A DNA stretch of 64,000 nt from positions 1-64,000 of the forward strand of contig NZ_VLKZ01000002.1 in assembly GCF_007830185.1 (NCBI RefSeq). The letters are read 5' to 3'. The notes under the pieces were generated by a model that saw nothing but the letters and a program-made list of their open reading frames with translations, did no database searches and was not told the DNA's origin. A program made the position numbers and the translations under genes. Of the stretch, positions 9,224 to 18,132 are shown one piece after another (within the stretch, counting starts at the first letter, position 1; every line of letters begins with the position of its first letter). The DNA is from Halalkalibacter nanhaiisediminis. Lineage in GTDB: Bacteria; Bacillota; Bacilli; Bacillales; Bacillaceae_D.

Positions 9224-9490
9224 ATGGTTCAAAGAAATGACTCATCGTTTATGGATCACATTCAAAAAAAGACAAGTATAAGACCAGACGAAATATTAAA
9301 GCTGGCTAACTCTGTCAGTAACGCTAATTTAAAAGATGAAGCGACGTTAAGACAGCTTATCGCTCAAGTTTCAAAGCTTGCTAATACACCTGTTTCAAAA
9401 GAAAAAGAAGACCAAATCGTTCAAGCGATTATTAAGAACAACATGCCAATGGACTTTGCTTCTCTTGCTAAAATGTTCAATAAAAAATAG
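9224..9490 (+). CDS. SpoVIF-like stage VI sporulation protein
   Basis: An 88-residue soluble protein matching the SpoVIF family: the N-terminal KKTSIRPDEI, the central SVSNANLKDEATLRQLI and the KEKEDQIVQAI segment are characteristic. SpoVIF of B. subtilis (88 residues) is needed for late coat assembly and spore resistance under SigK. The start ATG 9224 follows GGGAGGGTG. It lies between gpsA and yphE. Whether it is the spoVIF orthologue or a paralogue cannot be settled from this window. Confidence 0.8.
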   Translation: MVQRNDSSFMDHIQKKTSIRPDEILKLANSVSNANLKDEATLRQLIAQVSKLANTPVSKEKEDQIVQAIIKNNMPMDFASLAKMFNKK

Positions 9491-9590
9491 TTATGCGTAG
9501 GCCATTGCCAAAGCGCGTTTGCGCCTTTTGCATATAAATATAAGGTACGAACATTAAAATAGGGCTGGAAAAACGAAGGGTTCGTCAAAG

Positions 9591-9625
9591 TTGGAAAAGT
9601 GTGCCCCCACTTTTCCAACTTTTTT
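9591..9625 (+). terminator. Rho-independent terminator
   Basis: An 11-bp perfect stem TTGGAAAAGTG / CACTTTTCCAA (9591-9601 with 9608-9618) with loop TGCCCC, then TTTTTT. It ends the gpsA/spoVIF-like transcripts. Confidence 0.92.
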
Positions 9626-9702
9626 AATTTGAATCTTAATAAAAAAATTATGATCGTTTTTGTGACCGTTTTAAGCTAGTATGCCATAAAGAATTTTTCG
9701 TG

Positions 9703-9711
9703 TGCTATAAT
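9703..9711 (+). promoter_or_regulatory. Extended -10 SigA promoter for yphE-yphF
   Basis: TGCTATAAT (TG at 9703-9704, TATAAT at 9706-9711) lies 30 bases before yphE and just after a strong terminator. The -35 region is poor, as is common for extended -10 promoters. Confidence 0.6.
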
Positions 9712-9740
9712 ACGATTGAGTGTAAGAAGGAGTGATCAAA

Positions 9741-9944
9741 ATGTCTCAAGCGTTACTGAATATGTGGATTTCTTTTTTTGCTCTTGCGCTAATGTTTGTG
9801 TCAGCGGGGGCAGCTATTTTTAGCCGTGAAAAATTAAAAGGATGGATACAAAAAATCGTTTTAGCTTTTTCGTTTGTGTGTCTGCTTGTTTCTGGAGTCA
9901 TTGTATTTCTTATTGTGATTGGCGGACCAACAGCTACGATGTAA
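9741..9944 (+). CDS. yphE: YphE-like small membrane protein (DUF2768)
   Basis: A 67-residue protein with two predicted membrane helices (about 7-27 and 41-61) joined by a basic loop. Size and position before yphF match YphE of B. subtilis, function unknown. I chose ATG 9741, eight bases after AGAAGGAG; GTG 9732 overlaps that site. Confidence 0.75.
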   Translation: MSQALLNMWISFFALALMFVSAGAAIFSREKLKGWIQKIVLAFSFVCLLVSGVIVFLIVIGGPTATM

Positions 9945-9960
9945 GTGCTTGGAGGAAAAT

Positions 9961-10692
9961 ATGATGTTAAAATGGAATGCGTTAATTGGCTTTATCTTGA
10001 TGAGTCTGATTTTAAGTGGTTGTCTTTTTCCAAATGAGGAGCTTGCTGAAAATCGCATCGCTTATCCTGATCAGCTTCAGGCTGTTCAACAAGCCGTTGA
10101 ACAGTTTCAAATGGATACAGGTGTTTTGCCGATTAGGACTTTTGATGAGACAACCTCTTTTTATCAAAGATATGTCATTGATTTCAATCAATTGATTCCT
10201 AGATATATGCAACAGCCACCAGGTACGGCTTTTGAAAACGGTGGGGTGTTTCAATATGTGCTAGTAAATGTTGAAGAATCTCCTGAAGTAAAAGTCATTG
10301 ATTTAACGACACAACGGGCTATTCAACAATTTCAACAGCGTCTCAATGATTATATGCGTGAAAATAGATACGCACCAGTGGCGGAAATGCTTGATGTGGG
10401 TCTTTTTGAACTTGATTATGAAGCTTTAAACTACAAGGAGCCGCCTACTGTAAGAAGTCCGTATCATGATACGTACCTCCCATTATTATTAACAAATGAT
10501 GGCGAAATCATTATCGATTATCGGATTGATTTAAATATGATATTACAAGAGGCTGAGCATTCATTTGAAGAAGGAGAGGATATCCGGCCCCTTCTCTACG
10601 AAAATACACCATTTGTACCGAATCGAAGTGTACCGTATGTGATTGATGAAAACGGAGAACCGACATATGCGATGGAGCTCCGAAAAAATTAA
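9961..10692 (+). CDS. yphF: YphF-like lipoprotein
   Basis: A 243-residue protein with a type II signal peptide: LSGC lipobox with the lipidated cysteine at residue 21, then an acidic N-terminus. No catalytic motif is seen. It matches YphF by position, length and lipoprotein nature; the function is not established. The start ATG 9961 follows GGAGGAA. It is probably cotranscribed with yphE, 16 bases upstream. Confidence 0.78.
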   Translation: MMLKWNALIGFILMSLILSGCLFPNEELAENRIAYPDQLQAVQQAVEQFQMDTGVLPIRTFDETTSFYQRYVIDFNQLIPRYMQQPPGTAFENGGVFQYVLVNVEESPEVKVIDLTTQRAIQQFQQRLNDYMRENRYAPVAEMLDVGLFELDYEALNYKEPPTVRSPYHDTYLPLLLTNDGEIIIDYRIDLNMILQEAEHSFEEGEDIRPLLYENTPFVPNRSVPYVIDENGEPTYAMELRKN

Positions 10693-10719
10693 CCAGAAAT
10701 CGATGATAAAAGTGGTCTA

Positions 10720-10768
10720 ATGCCTCTTCCGAATTGATATACATATCAAAGGAAGGGGCATATTTTTT
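10720..10768 (+). terminator. Rho-independent terminator after yphF
   Basis: Outer stem ATGCCTCTTCC / GGAAGGGGCAT (10720-10730, 10751-10761, one G-U) and inner stem TTGATAT / ATATCAA (10734-10740, 10743-10749), followed by ATTTTTT. Confidence 0.9.
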
Positions 10769-10841
10769 GTAACACCCCTTCTCGGTAGTTGAAACGAGAA
10801 TCGTCTTATTTTCGTGTAGAAGTGAATCTTTTTAACTGTTG

Positions 10842-10869
10842 TCATAAACGTGGGACAACGTCATACATA
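10842..10869 (+). promoter_or_regulatory. SigE-type (early mother-cell) promoter of spoIVA
   Basis: TCATAA near 10842 and CATACATA at 10862-10869, about 14 bases apart, resemble the SigE consensus (ATA ... CATACAnT). spoIVA is a known SigE target in B. subtilis. Confidence 0.6.
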
Positions 10870-10936
10870 TGATAGTGTCAAACGTTTACGGAAATAAGAT
10901 AAATCTCAAATCTTTACTCGATCGGGAGGGGATCAC

Positions 10937-12415
10937 GTGGAAAAGGTTGATATTTTCAAGGATATCGCTGAGCGTACTGGCGGTGATATTTATCTTGGTG
11001 TCGTTGGTGCGGTACGGACAGGAAAATCAACGTTTATCAAAAAATTTATGGAGCTTGTTGTCCTACCTAATATCGAAAATGAAGCCGACAAAGCAAGAGC
11101 ACAGGATGAATTACCACAAAGTGCGGCTGGAAAAACCATAATGACAACGGAACCGAAGTTTGTCCCGAATCAAGCTGTTTCGATTCATGTTGATGAGGGG
11201 TTAGATGTTAATATTCGATTAGTAGATTGTGTTGGTTACGCTGTTCCAGGAGCAAAAGGATATGAAGATGAGCATGGTCCGAGAATGATTAATACTCCTT
11301 GGTATGAAGAGCCAATTCCATTCCAGGAAGCAGCTGAAATTGGGACACGTAAAGTGATTCAAGAACATTCTACACTCGGGGTTGTCGTAACAACAGATGG
11401 TTCGATCGGTGAAATCCCGCGTTATGATTATGTTGAATCGGAAGGACGTGTTGTCGAAGAATTAAAAGAAGTTGGCAAGCCGTTTATTATGATTGTTAAC
11501 AGTGTAAGACCTCATCATCCAGATACTGAAAAATTGCGTCGTCAGCTATCGGATGAACATGACATTCCTGTTCTTGCGATGAGCATTGAAAGCATGACAG
11601 ATCAGGATATTAACAATGTTCTTCGTGAAGTATTGTTTGAATTCCCTGTTCATGAAGTGAATGTGAACTTACCTAGCTGGGTAATGGTGTTAAGAGAAGA
11701 GCATTGGTTGCGCCAAAGCTATGAAGAATCTGTACGGGAAACAGTAAAGGATATTAAACGACTTCGCGATGTCGATCGTGTCGTTGGACAATTTTTTGAA
11801 TATGAATTTATCGATGATGCACGTTTAGCTGGCATTGAAATGGGTCAAGGAATTGCAGAAATTGACCTTTATGCTCCAGATGATTTATATGATCAAGTAT
11901 TAAAAGAAGTTGTTGGGGTTGAGATTAGAGGGAAAGATCATTTGCTGCAGTTGATGCAAGATTTTGCCTATGCAAAGGCAGAATACGATCAGGTAGCAGA
12001 AGCATTAAGAATGGTCAAACAGACAGGTTATGGGATTGCTGCCCCTGCCTTATCTGATATGAGTCTTGATGAACCAGAAATTATTCGCCAAGGTTCCAGA
12101 TTTGGGGTTCGTTTAAAAGCAGTAGCTCCGTCGATTCATATGATTAAAGTCGATGTCGAATCAGAGTTTGCTCCTATTATTGGTACAGAGAAACAAAGCG
12201 AGGAACTTGTGCGTTATTTAATGCAGGACTTTGAAGAGAATCCATTATCTATATGGAATTCAGATATTTTTGGACGTTCTCTTAATTCAATTGTCCGAGA
12301 AGGAATCTCAGCCAAGCTTTCACTCATGCCTGAAAATGCTCGCTATAAGCTGAAAGAAACGTTAGAACGAATTATCAATGAAGGCTCAGGTGGTCTAATT
12401 GCAATTATATTATAA
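10937..12415 (+). CDS. spoIVA: Stage IV sporulation protein A (spore-coat basement ATPase)
   Basis: A 492-residue protein that polymerises on the forespore surface using ATP and anchors the coat. The Walker A motif GAVRTGKST is at residues 24-32, and the family's conserved start KVDIFKDIAERTGGDIY is present. Length equals that of the B. subtilis protein. The start is GTG 10937, six bases after GGGAGGGG. It forms its own unit: a SigE-like promoter upstream, and downstream a repeat and a terminator. Confidence 0.98.
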   Translation: MEKVDIFKDIAERTGGDIYLGVVGAVRTGKSTFIKKFMELVVLPNIENEADKARAQDELPQSAAGKTIMTTEPKFVPNQAVSIHVDEGLDVNIRLVDCVGYAVPGAKGYEDEHGPRMINTPWYEEPIPFQEAAEIGTRKVIQEHSTLGVVVTTDGSIGEIPRYDYVESEGRVVEELKEVGKPFIMIVNSVRPHHPDTEKLRRQLSDEHDIPVLAMSIESMTDQDINNVLREVLFEFPVHEVNVNLPSWVMVLREEHWLRQSYEESVRETVKDIKRLRDVDRVVGQFFEYEFIDDARLAGIEMGQGIAEIDLYAPDDLYDQVLKEVVGVEIRGKDHLLQLMQDFAYAKAEYDQVAEALRMVKQTGYGIAAPALSDMSLDEPEIIRQGSRFGVRLKAVAPSIHMIKVDVESEFAPIIGTEKQSEELVRYLMQDFEENPLSIWNSDIFGRSLNSIVREGISAKLSLMPENARYKLKETLERIINEGSGGLIAIIL

Positions 12416-12540
12416 TAAAAGCGAAAGCGCCTCGTCCAGCCGCGACAAGTGCTGGAGGCCTGTCCATGTGTTGCCGGGTTTTAGGCAACCATTTACAGGT
12501 AGAAGCAACCTCGAGCGGCTAGGCGCTGTAGCTAGACATC
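12416..12540 (+). repeat. Dispersed structured repeat, copy 2
   Basis: Matches the reverse complement of 332-460. It folds as a long hairpin: AGCGCCT (12426-12432) with AGGCGCT (12521-12527), immediately inside AGCCGC (12438-12443) with GCGGCT (12515-12520), and an apical GTTGCC/GGCAAC hairpin (12470-12475, 12484-12489). The outer stem has a different sequence from copy 1 but still pairs. It begins at the spoIVA stop codon. Confidence 0.85.
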
Positions 12541-12625
12541 ATCAGATTTATTCTTTCTTACCTTTAAGGTATTAAGCTGATTTGCAAAAAGATAGGTTGG
12601 ATTCTCAATGTTTTAATTTATAGAG

Positions 12626-12655
12626 AGCTTCCTTTAATCAGGGAAGTTCTTTTTG
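12626..12655 (+). terminator. Terminator downstream of spoIVA and the repeat
   Basis: AGCTTCCT (12626-12633) pairs with GGGAAGTT (12641-12648) around TTAATCA, followed by CTTTTT. The remaining gene-free sequence 12541-12861 holds a TACCTTTAAGGTA palindrome near 12560 and the mtrB promoter. No hbs or other gene is visible in it. Confidence 0.65.
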
Positions 12656-12799
12656 CTTTTGATTGAAAGATTATGCTAAGATTTTAACGTATACTACTTT
12701 AGAAATAAGCTTTGGTGAGCGGAAACAGCTAAATCGTGATAAACTAAAGCAGACTCATACATTTTTATGTGAGGTCGAACGATTGTCATTAAGCATGTA

Positions 12800-12808
12800 T
12801 GCTAGAAT
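12800..12808 (+). promoter_or_regulatory. Probable promoter of mtrB
   Basis: The extended -10 TGCTAGAAT (12800-12808) lies 53 bases before the mtrB start. A TTGTCA at 12784-12789 is too close to be an ideally spaced -35. Confidence 0.4.
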
Positions 12809-12861
12809 ATAAGGTTGTATGTTCATAACATGTTGTACAAACTGAACAGGAGAGTGGAGAA

Positions 12862-13080
12862 ATGAGTAATCAAAACGAGTTTTTTGTCATTAAAGCGAAG
12901 GAAAATGGTGTGAATGTGATTGGTCTAACAAGGGGTTCAGATACTCGCTTTCACCATTCTGAAAAGTTAGATAAAGGGGAAGTAATGATTGCTCAATTTA
13001 CGGAACATACCTCCGCTGTGAAAATAAGAGGGAAGGCTCTTATACAAACGAGTCACGGAATCATGGATACTGAGGAATAA
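12862..13080 (+). CDS. mtrB: Tryptophan RNA-binding attenuation protein (TRAP)
   Basis: A 72-residue protein that forms an 11-subunit ring, binds tryptophan and wraps (G/U)AG-repeat RNA. Highly similar to B. subtilis TRAP. The RNA-contacting lysine and arginine are present as K35, K54 and R56 (the equivalents of K37, K56, R58), and the Trp-pocket segments [10 protein letters not shown] and [10 protein letters not shown] are conserved. In B. subtilis mtrB is the second gene after mtrA (folE); here it stands alone with its own promoter. Its target leader is at 22670-22936. Confidence 0.97.
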   Translation: MSNQNEFFVIKAKENGVNVIGLTRGSDTRFHHSEKLDKGEVMIAQFTEHTSAVKIRGKALIQTSHGIMDTEE

Positions 13081-13134
13081 AAAATTGGAACGGGTATGAT
13101 TGTAGTATTTTGGTTCATTGTCGGTTAAAACCTA

Positions 13135-13143
13135 TGTTATAAT
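13135..13143 (+). promoter_or_regulatory. Extended -10 promoter of the hepS-menG operon
   Basis: TGTTATAAT (TG 13135-13136, TATAAT 13138-13143) lies 55 bases before the hepS start. The -35 region is weak. Confidence 0.55.
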
Positions 13144-13198
13144 AGATGCGACGTATGACGAATACAACAATGATTGTCGAAATTTGGGGGATGTAAAA

Positions 13199-13987
13199 AT
13201 GGTTAGAATCAGTCAGTTTAACGATAAAGTAAATGAGATCAAAAAAAGCTTTTATAGCTTAATTAGACATCCTTATTTGGAATTATACATAGCAGATCCA
13301 GAAGTAGATGAAGACAAGCTACGCTTTTTGTATGCGATGTTACATGAGAGTCTACCGAATAAGGAAGCAAAAATGTTTACGATTTCAGCTCTACTTGTCG
13401 AAGCTGCACTTAATGTTCATGAGGCAGTATCCCTCCATAAAGTGACAACAGACTCGGTACGTAAAAATCGTCAGCTGACCATTCTTGCAGGGGATTATTA
13501 TAGTAGTCTCTATTATTATTTACTAGCTGAAAATAAACATTTACCATTGATACGTGTTTTTAGTTCGAGCATTCAAGAAATTAATGAACATAAAATGAAT
13601 GTCTATGGCTCAGAGAATCTTTCGTACAATGAAGCAGAGCAGAATATAACGTTAATAGAGTCACTTTTAATGCAAAACATCGCATTACACTTTGAACAGT
13701 CGAGTTGGAAAGATGTAATTAAGGATTACTTTTACTTGAAACGACTCTTATTTGAAAAGAGTGAGTGGACAGAAGGGAAGACACATCCGATTATTCATGC
13801 TATTAAAGAAGAAACTAATCAATCTGATGATATTTCTTGTAAAATTGAGAAGAAGGTTGAAGAAGTGAAGGATCGCTTACTGAAAAGTAGTAAGCTACTT
13901 CAGTCATATGAAGGCTTTGTGATTGAACATGTTGATGCATTATTATCGCGTCAACCATTTCAGGAGAAAGTAGCAGAAGAAAGGTGA
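13199..13987 (+). CDS. hepS: Heptaprenyl diphosphate synthase component I
   Basis: A 262-residue soluble subunit. With HepT it makes the C35 chain of menaquinone-7. It has no DDxxD motif, as expected for the small subunit. Assignment rests on family similarity (segments [11 protein letters not shown] and [16 protein letters not shown]) and its place between mtrB and menG. The ATG 13199 is preferred because GGGGGAT lies seven bases upstream; an in-frame ATG at 13118 would start inside the promoter. Confidence 0.9.
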   Translation: MVRISQFNDKVNEIKKSFYSLIRHPYLELYIADPEVDEDKLRFLYAMLHESLPNKEAKMFTISALLVEAALNVHEAVSLHKVTTDSVRKNRQLTILAGDYYSSLYYYLLAENKHLPLIRVFSSSIQEINEHKMNVYGSENLSYNEAEQNITLIESLLMQNIALHFEQSSWKDVIKDYFYLKRLLFEKSEWTEGKTHPIIHAIKEETNQSDDISCKIEKKVEEVKDRLLKSSKLLQSYEGFVIEHVDALLSRQPFQEKVAEER

Positions 13988-13992
13988 GCAGG

Positions 13993-14706
13993 ATGACACA
14001 AACGAAGGAAGAACGCGTTCATCAAGTATTTGAATCCATTTATAAAAAATATGATGTGATGAATTCTGTGATTAGTTTTCAACGCCATAAAGCATGGCGA
14101 AAGGATACAATGAAGAGAATGAACGTTCAAAATGGAGACAAAGCTCTTGATGTGTGCTGCGGAACAGCAGACTGGACGATTGCATTAGCTGAAGCTGTTG
14201 GCTCAACAGGGAAGGTTGAAGGGTTGGATTTTAGTAAGAATATGTTGAAAATTGGTGAGCAAAAGGTAGAGGAGCGCGGGCTTCATCAAGTGACATTAAA
14301 ACATGGGAATGCAATGGAACTTCCTTATGAAGACAATTCATTTGATTATGTAACAATTGGTTTTGGTCTTCGGAATGTTCCTGACTATAACCAAGTATTG
14401 CGTGAAATGCACCGTGTTGTGAAGCCTGGTGGAATGGTTGTTTGTTTAGAAACGTCTCAGCCGACGATACCAGTATTTAAGCAGCTGTACTTTTTTTATT
14501 TCCGTCGTGTTATGCCTGTGTTTGGGAAGCTGTTTGCAAAGAGTTATGATGAGTATTCATGGTTACAGGAATCAACAATGTCATTTCCAGATCGAGAAAA
14601 GCTAGCAAGCATGTTTCATAAAGCAGGATTTACGAATGTGGAAGTGAAGGCCTATTCTGGGGGAGTGGCAGCAATGCACCTCGGAGTGAAGCCGAAGATT
14701 AAATAG
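13993..14706 (+). CDS. menG: Demethylmenaquinone methyltransferase
   Basis: A 237-residue SAM-dependent methyltransferase (UbiE/MenG family) catalysing the last step of menaquinone synthesis. Seen: the family start [20 protein letters not shown], the SAM-binding DVCCGTADW, and [12 protein letters not shown] 13993 is chosen from the alignment of the N-terminus with B. subtilis MenG; GTG 13984 overlaps the end of hepS. Shared by both menaquinone routes. Confidence 0.96.
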   Translation: MTQTKEERVHQVFESIYKKYDVMNSVISFQRHKAWRKDTMKRMNVQNGDKALDVCCGTADWTIALAEAVGSTGKVEGLDFSKNMLKIGEQKVEERGLHQVTLKHGNAMELPYEDNSFDYVTIGFGLRNVPDYNQVLREMHRVVKPGGMVVCLETSQPTIPVFKQLYFFYFRRVMPVFGKLFAKSYDEYSWLQESTMSFPDREKLASMFHKAGFTNVEVKAYSGGVAAMHLGVKPKIK

Positions 14707-14730
14707 GGAAGTAGAATTGAGGCAGATATC

Positions 14731-15594
14731 GTGATTAGAAAGTTAAAAATCATCTTAGAAATGATCAAATTTGAACATACTGTTTTTGCTTTACCATTTG
14801 CCTATTTTGGAGCAGTGCTGGGTGCTTTTATTATCGATGGTAGATGGCCAACATTATCGCACTGGATTTGGATAACGGTTGCAATGGTTGGTGCGAGAAG
14901 TGCTGCGATGTCATTGAATCGACTCATTGACGAACAAATTGATAAGCATAATCCACGTACTGCGAGCAGAGCGATTCCAGCAGGCTTGATTTCAAAGGTG
15001 GAAGTGCTCTTTTTTATTGTTGTTTCATTTGCGCTGTTATTTTATTCAGCATTTATGTTAAATATGTTAGCGGTTTATTTTTTGCCACTTGCGGTCTTTT
15101 TTCTTGTTATTTACTCTTATACAAAGCGGTTTACTTGGGCTTGTCATCTTATTCTTGGTATTACAATTGCCATTGCTCCTCTGGGGGGCTGGGTTGGAGC
15201 TACAGGAACGTTAACATGGGAAACGATGCTTCTTTTTACCGCGGTTGCTCTTTGGACTGCAGGGTTTGATGTGATTTATGCGACACAAGATGCGGATTAT
15301 GATCGTGAGAACAATTTATATTCGATTCCAAGTCGTTTTGGGATTCGACGTGCACTGATCATTGCACGCTTTTTACATATAGTTAGTTTCTTAGCCTTTG
15401 TTAGCCTATTTTTCCTTACGCCGCTTGGTTGGCTCTACTTAGTTGGTGTCATCATCGCTGGTGGAATTATGGTATATGAACATACCCTCGTTTCAGCTGA
15501 TGACTTATCTAAAGTTGATGTTGCCTTTTTTACGATGAATGGAATTTTAAGCTTGGTTATGTTCATTTTTACGATTGGAGATGTACTGTTATGA
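14731..15594 (+). CDS. UbiA-family prenyltransferase (MqnP-type)
   Basis: A 287-residue protein with about eight membrane helices. Motifs of the UbiA superfamily are visible: NRLIDEQIDKHNPRTASRAIPAG (the first aspartate-rich motif) and DVIYATQDADYD (the second). Members next to mqn genes attach the prenyl chain to a 1,4-dihydroxynaphthoate-type acceptor. It is not MenA-like in its motifs and reads closer to the 4-hydroxybenzoate type. The start GTG 14731 is 24 bases after menG. Its stop overlaps the next gene by four bases. Confidence 0.88.
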   Translation: MIRKLKIILEMIKFEHTVFALPFAYFGAVLGAFIIDGRWPTLSHWIWITVAMVGARSAAMSLNRLIDEQIDKHNPRTASRAIPAGLISKVEVLFFIVVSFALLFYSAFMLNMLAVYFLPLAVFFLVIYSYTKRFTWACHLILGITIAIAPLGGWVGATGTLTWETMLLFTAVALWTAGFDVIYATQDADYDRENNLYSIPSRFGIRRALIIARFLHIVSFLAFVSLFFLTPLGWLYLVGVIIAGGIMVYEHTLVSADDLSKVDVAFFTMNGILSLVMFIFTIGDVLL

Positions 15595-16199
15595 GTACAG
15601 AGCGTAAAGGAATATACACAGTGGGAATAACAGGTGCTAGTGGAGGCCTTTACGGCGTTCGACTTGTTCAAGAGCTGTTAAGGCAATCATACAAGGTTCA
15701 CTTAGTATTGACGGAGGCTGCTTGGCAAGTATTTAGAGAAGAGCTTTTACTTGATATAACAGATCGTGAAACGGTTCTTGCTGATTTATTTGGTGGTTAT
15801 GAAGGGGAGCTTTTGGTTCATCATCTTCATGACTATACCGCACCGATAGCAAGTGGATCGTATCAGAATGATGGAATGATTATTATTCCTTGTTCAATGG
15901 GGACCCTTTCTGGTATTGCAACTGGTGCTTCTGGTAATTTGCTTGAGAGGACTGCTGATGTGATGTTAAAAGAGGGACGGAAGCTTATTTTAGTTCCGAG
16001 AGAAACCCCTCTTAATCAGATTCATTTAGAAAATATGCTTCGAGTGACGAAGGTTGGTGCGAAGATTCTTCCTGCCATGCCTGGTTTCTATCATTTACCT
16101 AAGACAATGGATGATCTGATCAATTTTCTCGTTGGAAAAGCGCTTGATAGTCTTGGGGTTCGGCATGATCTTTTTACACGTTGGGGGGAAGGACGATGA
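15591..16199 (+). CDS. UbiX-family flavin prenyltransferase (MqnM-type)
   Basis: A 202-residue flavoprotein matching UbiX/Pad1: GITGASGGLYGVRL (FMN binding) at the start, IIPCSMGTLSGIATGASGNLLERTADV, and the C-terminal LVPRETPLNQIHLENM. Such enzymes make prenyl-FMN for a UbiD-type decarboxylase. In futalosine-pathway clusters the UbiX and UbiD pair acts after MqnD. No ubiD-like gene is in this window. ATGA overlaps occur on both sides. Confidence 0.92.
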   Translation: MSTERKGIYTVGITGASGGLYGVRLVQELLRQSYKVHLVLTEAAWQVFREELLLDITDRETVLADLFGGYEGELLVHHLHDYTAPIASGSYQNDGMIIIPCSMGTLSGIATGASGNLLERTADVMLKEGRKLILVPRETPLNQIHLENMLRVTKVGAKILPAMPGFYHLPKTMDDLINFLVGKALDSLGVRHDLFTRWGEGR

Positions 16200-17059
16200 G
16201 CCTTGTCATCGGAGAAATTTCATACACAAACATCTTACCGTTTTTCTACCACTTAGATCGTGATGCTTTAAAAGAAAAACAATGTCATTTTGTTCCGCAA
16301 GTACCATCTCAGCTTAATGAAGGAATGGCTGCGGGGCGGATCGATATTGGTGGAATCTCTTCCTTTGCTTATGCAGCCAATGCAAGTGCTTATACATTAT
16401 TACCAAATTTATCTGTCACTTCATATGGTAAGGTCAATTCTATTTTTCTTTTTTCAAAAGTACCTATGCAAGAAATCAACGGTAAAAATATTGCCCTGAC
16501 GTCAAGCTCTGCTTCATCGGTGCATTTGTTGAAAATTATTTTGCAGCATTTTTATTCTTTTGAAAATAAGTATACAACAATGGAGCCGGATTTACTGGCA
16601 ATGCTTCAAGCGAACGATGCTTGCATGTTAATCGGTGATGATGCGATCCGTTCAAAACGTGAACTGCCTGACGGAATGTATGCCTATGATTTAGGACAGC
16701 TTTGGTATGAACAGACAGGTTTACCGATGACCTATGCTGTATTTGCTGTTAGAAATCAAGCGATTGCAGAGCAGACTGAGCTAGTTGGAACGGTTTATCA
16801 TTCATTTTTGAAAAGTAAACAGTTAAGTGAGTCACGAGAATATCAACCAATGGTTGCTGATATTGTTAAGACACATGGTGGAGAGAAGTTATTTTGGGAT
16901 GAATACTTCAATCAGCTTTGTAATGATTTTGGTGCAGCTGAGCAAAAGGGATTACTCTATTTTTATTCTTTAGCTTATAAAATGGGCTTTTTACCTGAAT
17001 CAATTACTGAGTTAAATGTATGGGATTCAGTTAGTGTTCAAGCAAAAGCTTGCCAATAA
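16196..17059 (+). CDS. mqnA: Chorismate dehydratase MqnA
   Basis: A 287-residue protein with a periplasmic-binding-protein-like fold (PF02621 type). Seen: GEISYTNILPFFY at the N-terminus, GRIDIGGISSFAYA, and the LIGDDAI and YDLGQLWYEQTGLPMTYAVFA segments typical of MqnA/MqnD, with the longer MqnA-like layout. It converts chorismate to 3-[(1-carboxyvinyl)oxy]benzoate, the first step of the futalosine route. ATG 16196 overlaps the ubiX-like stop and is preferred over an ORF start 15 bases upstream. It lies between menG and hepT, which are adjacent in B. subtilis. Confidence 0.87.
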   Translation: MSLVIGEISYTNILPFFYHLDRDALKEKQCHFVPQVPSQLNEGMAAGRIDIGGISSFAYAANASAYTLLPNLSVTSYGKVNSIFLFSKVPMQEINGKNIALTSSSASSVHLLKIILQHFYSFENKYTTMEPDLLAMLQANDACMLIGDDAIRSKRELPDGMYAYDLGQLWYEQTGLPMTYAVFAVRNQAIAEQTELVGTVYHSFLKSKQLSESREYQPMVADIVKTHGGEKLFWDEYFNQLCNDFGAAEQKGLLYFYSLAYKMGFLPESITELNVWDSVSVQAKACQ

Positions 17060-17147
17060 AGGAATTGAATGTTCTAATTAATTGTACTGATAAAAAGATA
17101 AACTGACGTGATATGATGAATCGTCGTGATGAAATAAGGTGGACGAT

Positions 17148-18119
17148 ATGAAACTAGCTGACATTTATATGAAATTCCAATCGGATATTGCTGTGATTGA
17201 AAAAGAACTTGAGGCAACGGTACAAGCAAGACATGACGTGCTCAAGCAAGCCTCAACTCATTTATTAAAAGCAGGTGGAAAACGAATTCGTCCTGTTTTC
17301 GTGCTTCTTTCTGCTAAATTTGGACATTACGATATTAATGTTCTTAAGCACGCTGCTGTTCCACTTGAATTAATTCATATGGCTTCTCTTGTTCATGATG
17401 ATGTAATTGATGATGCCGACCTTCGTCGAGGGAAAAAGACAATAAACTCACAGTGGGATAATAGAGTGGCGATGTATACAGGTGATTATATTTTTGCGAA
17501 GGCCGTTGAAACCTCGACCTTCTTTGATAATCCAGAAATTCATCAAATTTTATCAAATGCAATCGTTGAGATGAGTATTGGTGAGATTGAACAAATTCGT
17601 GACCAGTATAATTGGGAGCAAAACTTTCGGATTTATTTAAGAAGAATTAAACGAAAAACGGCGTTACTTATTGCGGTTAGTTGCGAATTAGGAGCGCTTG
17701 CAGCTGGTGCGGATCGTCATATCCAACGCCAACTTTCCATTTTTGGTTATAACGTTGGAATGTCCTTTCAAATTACCGATGACATCCTTGATTTTGTTGG
17801 GACAGAAAAACAATTAGGTAAGCCAGCTGGAGGTGACTTAAGGCAGGGGAATGTAACGCTGCCAGCTCTATATGCCATGCATCACCAACCTGAAGTAAAG
17901 TCATTGATTCAAGACATTTTGGGTAATGAATATCCAGAACACGCAGATGTCACGCCAATTCTTGATGCGATAAACAAATCGGGTGGAATTGAGTATTCTC
18001 TTTCGATCAGTGATCGTTATTTACAGAAGGCATACCATGCATTAGAATCATTACCAGAGACTGAAGCAAAAACATATTTACTTGAAATTGCTGCTTACAT
18101 TGGTGAACGTAAATTTTAA
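17148..18119 (+). CDS. hepT: Heptaprenyl diphosphate synthase component II
   Basis: A 323-residue catalytic subunit of the long-chain prenyl diphosphate synthase. The first aspartate-rich motif DDVID is at residues 84-88 with DLRRG after it, and the second is DDILD in QITDDILDF. Also KAGGKRIRP near residue 41. Partner of HepS. ATG 17148 follows AAGGTGG; the GTG at 17139 lies within that site. It ends the menaquinone block before a strong terminator. Confidence 0.96.
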   Translation: MKLADIYMKFQSDIAVIEKELEATVQARHDVLKQASTHLLKAGGKRIRPVFVLLSAKFGHYDINVLKHAAVPLELIHMASLVHDDVIDDADLRRGKKTINSQWDNRVAMYTGDYIFAKAVETSTFFDNPEIHQILSNAIVEMSIGEIEQIRDQYNWEQNFRIYLRRIKRKTALLIAVSCELGALAAGADRHIQRQLSIFGYNVGMSFQITDDILDFVGTEKQLGKPAGGDLRQGNVTLPALYAMHHQPEVKSLIQDILGNEYPEHADVTPILDAINKSGGIEYSLSISDRYLQKAYHALESLPETEAKTYLLEIAAYIGERKF

Positions 18120-18132
18120 AAAAACGACTCCT

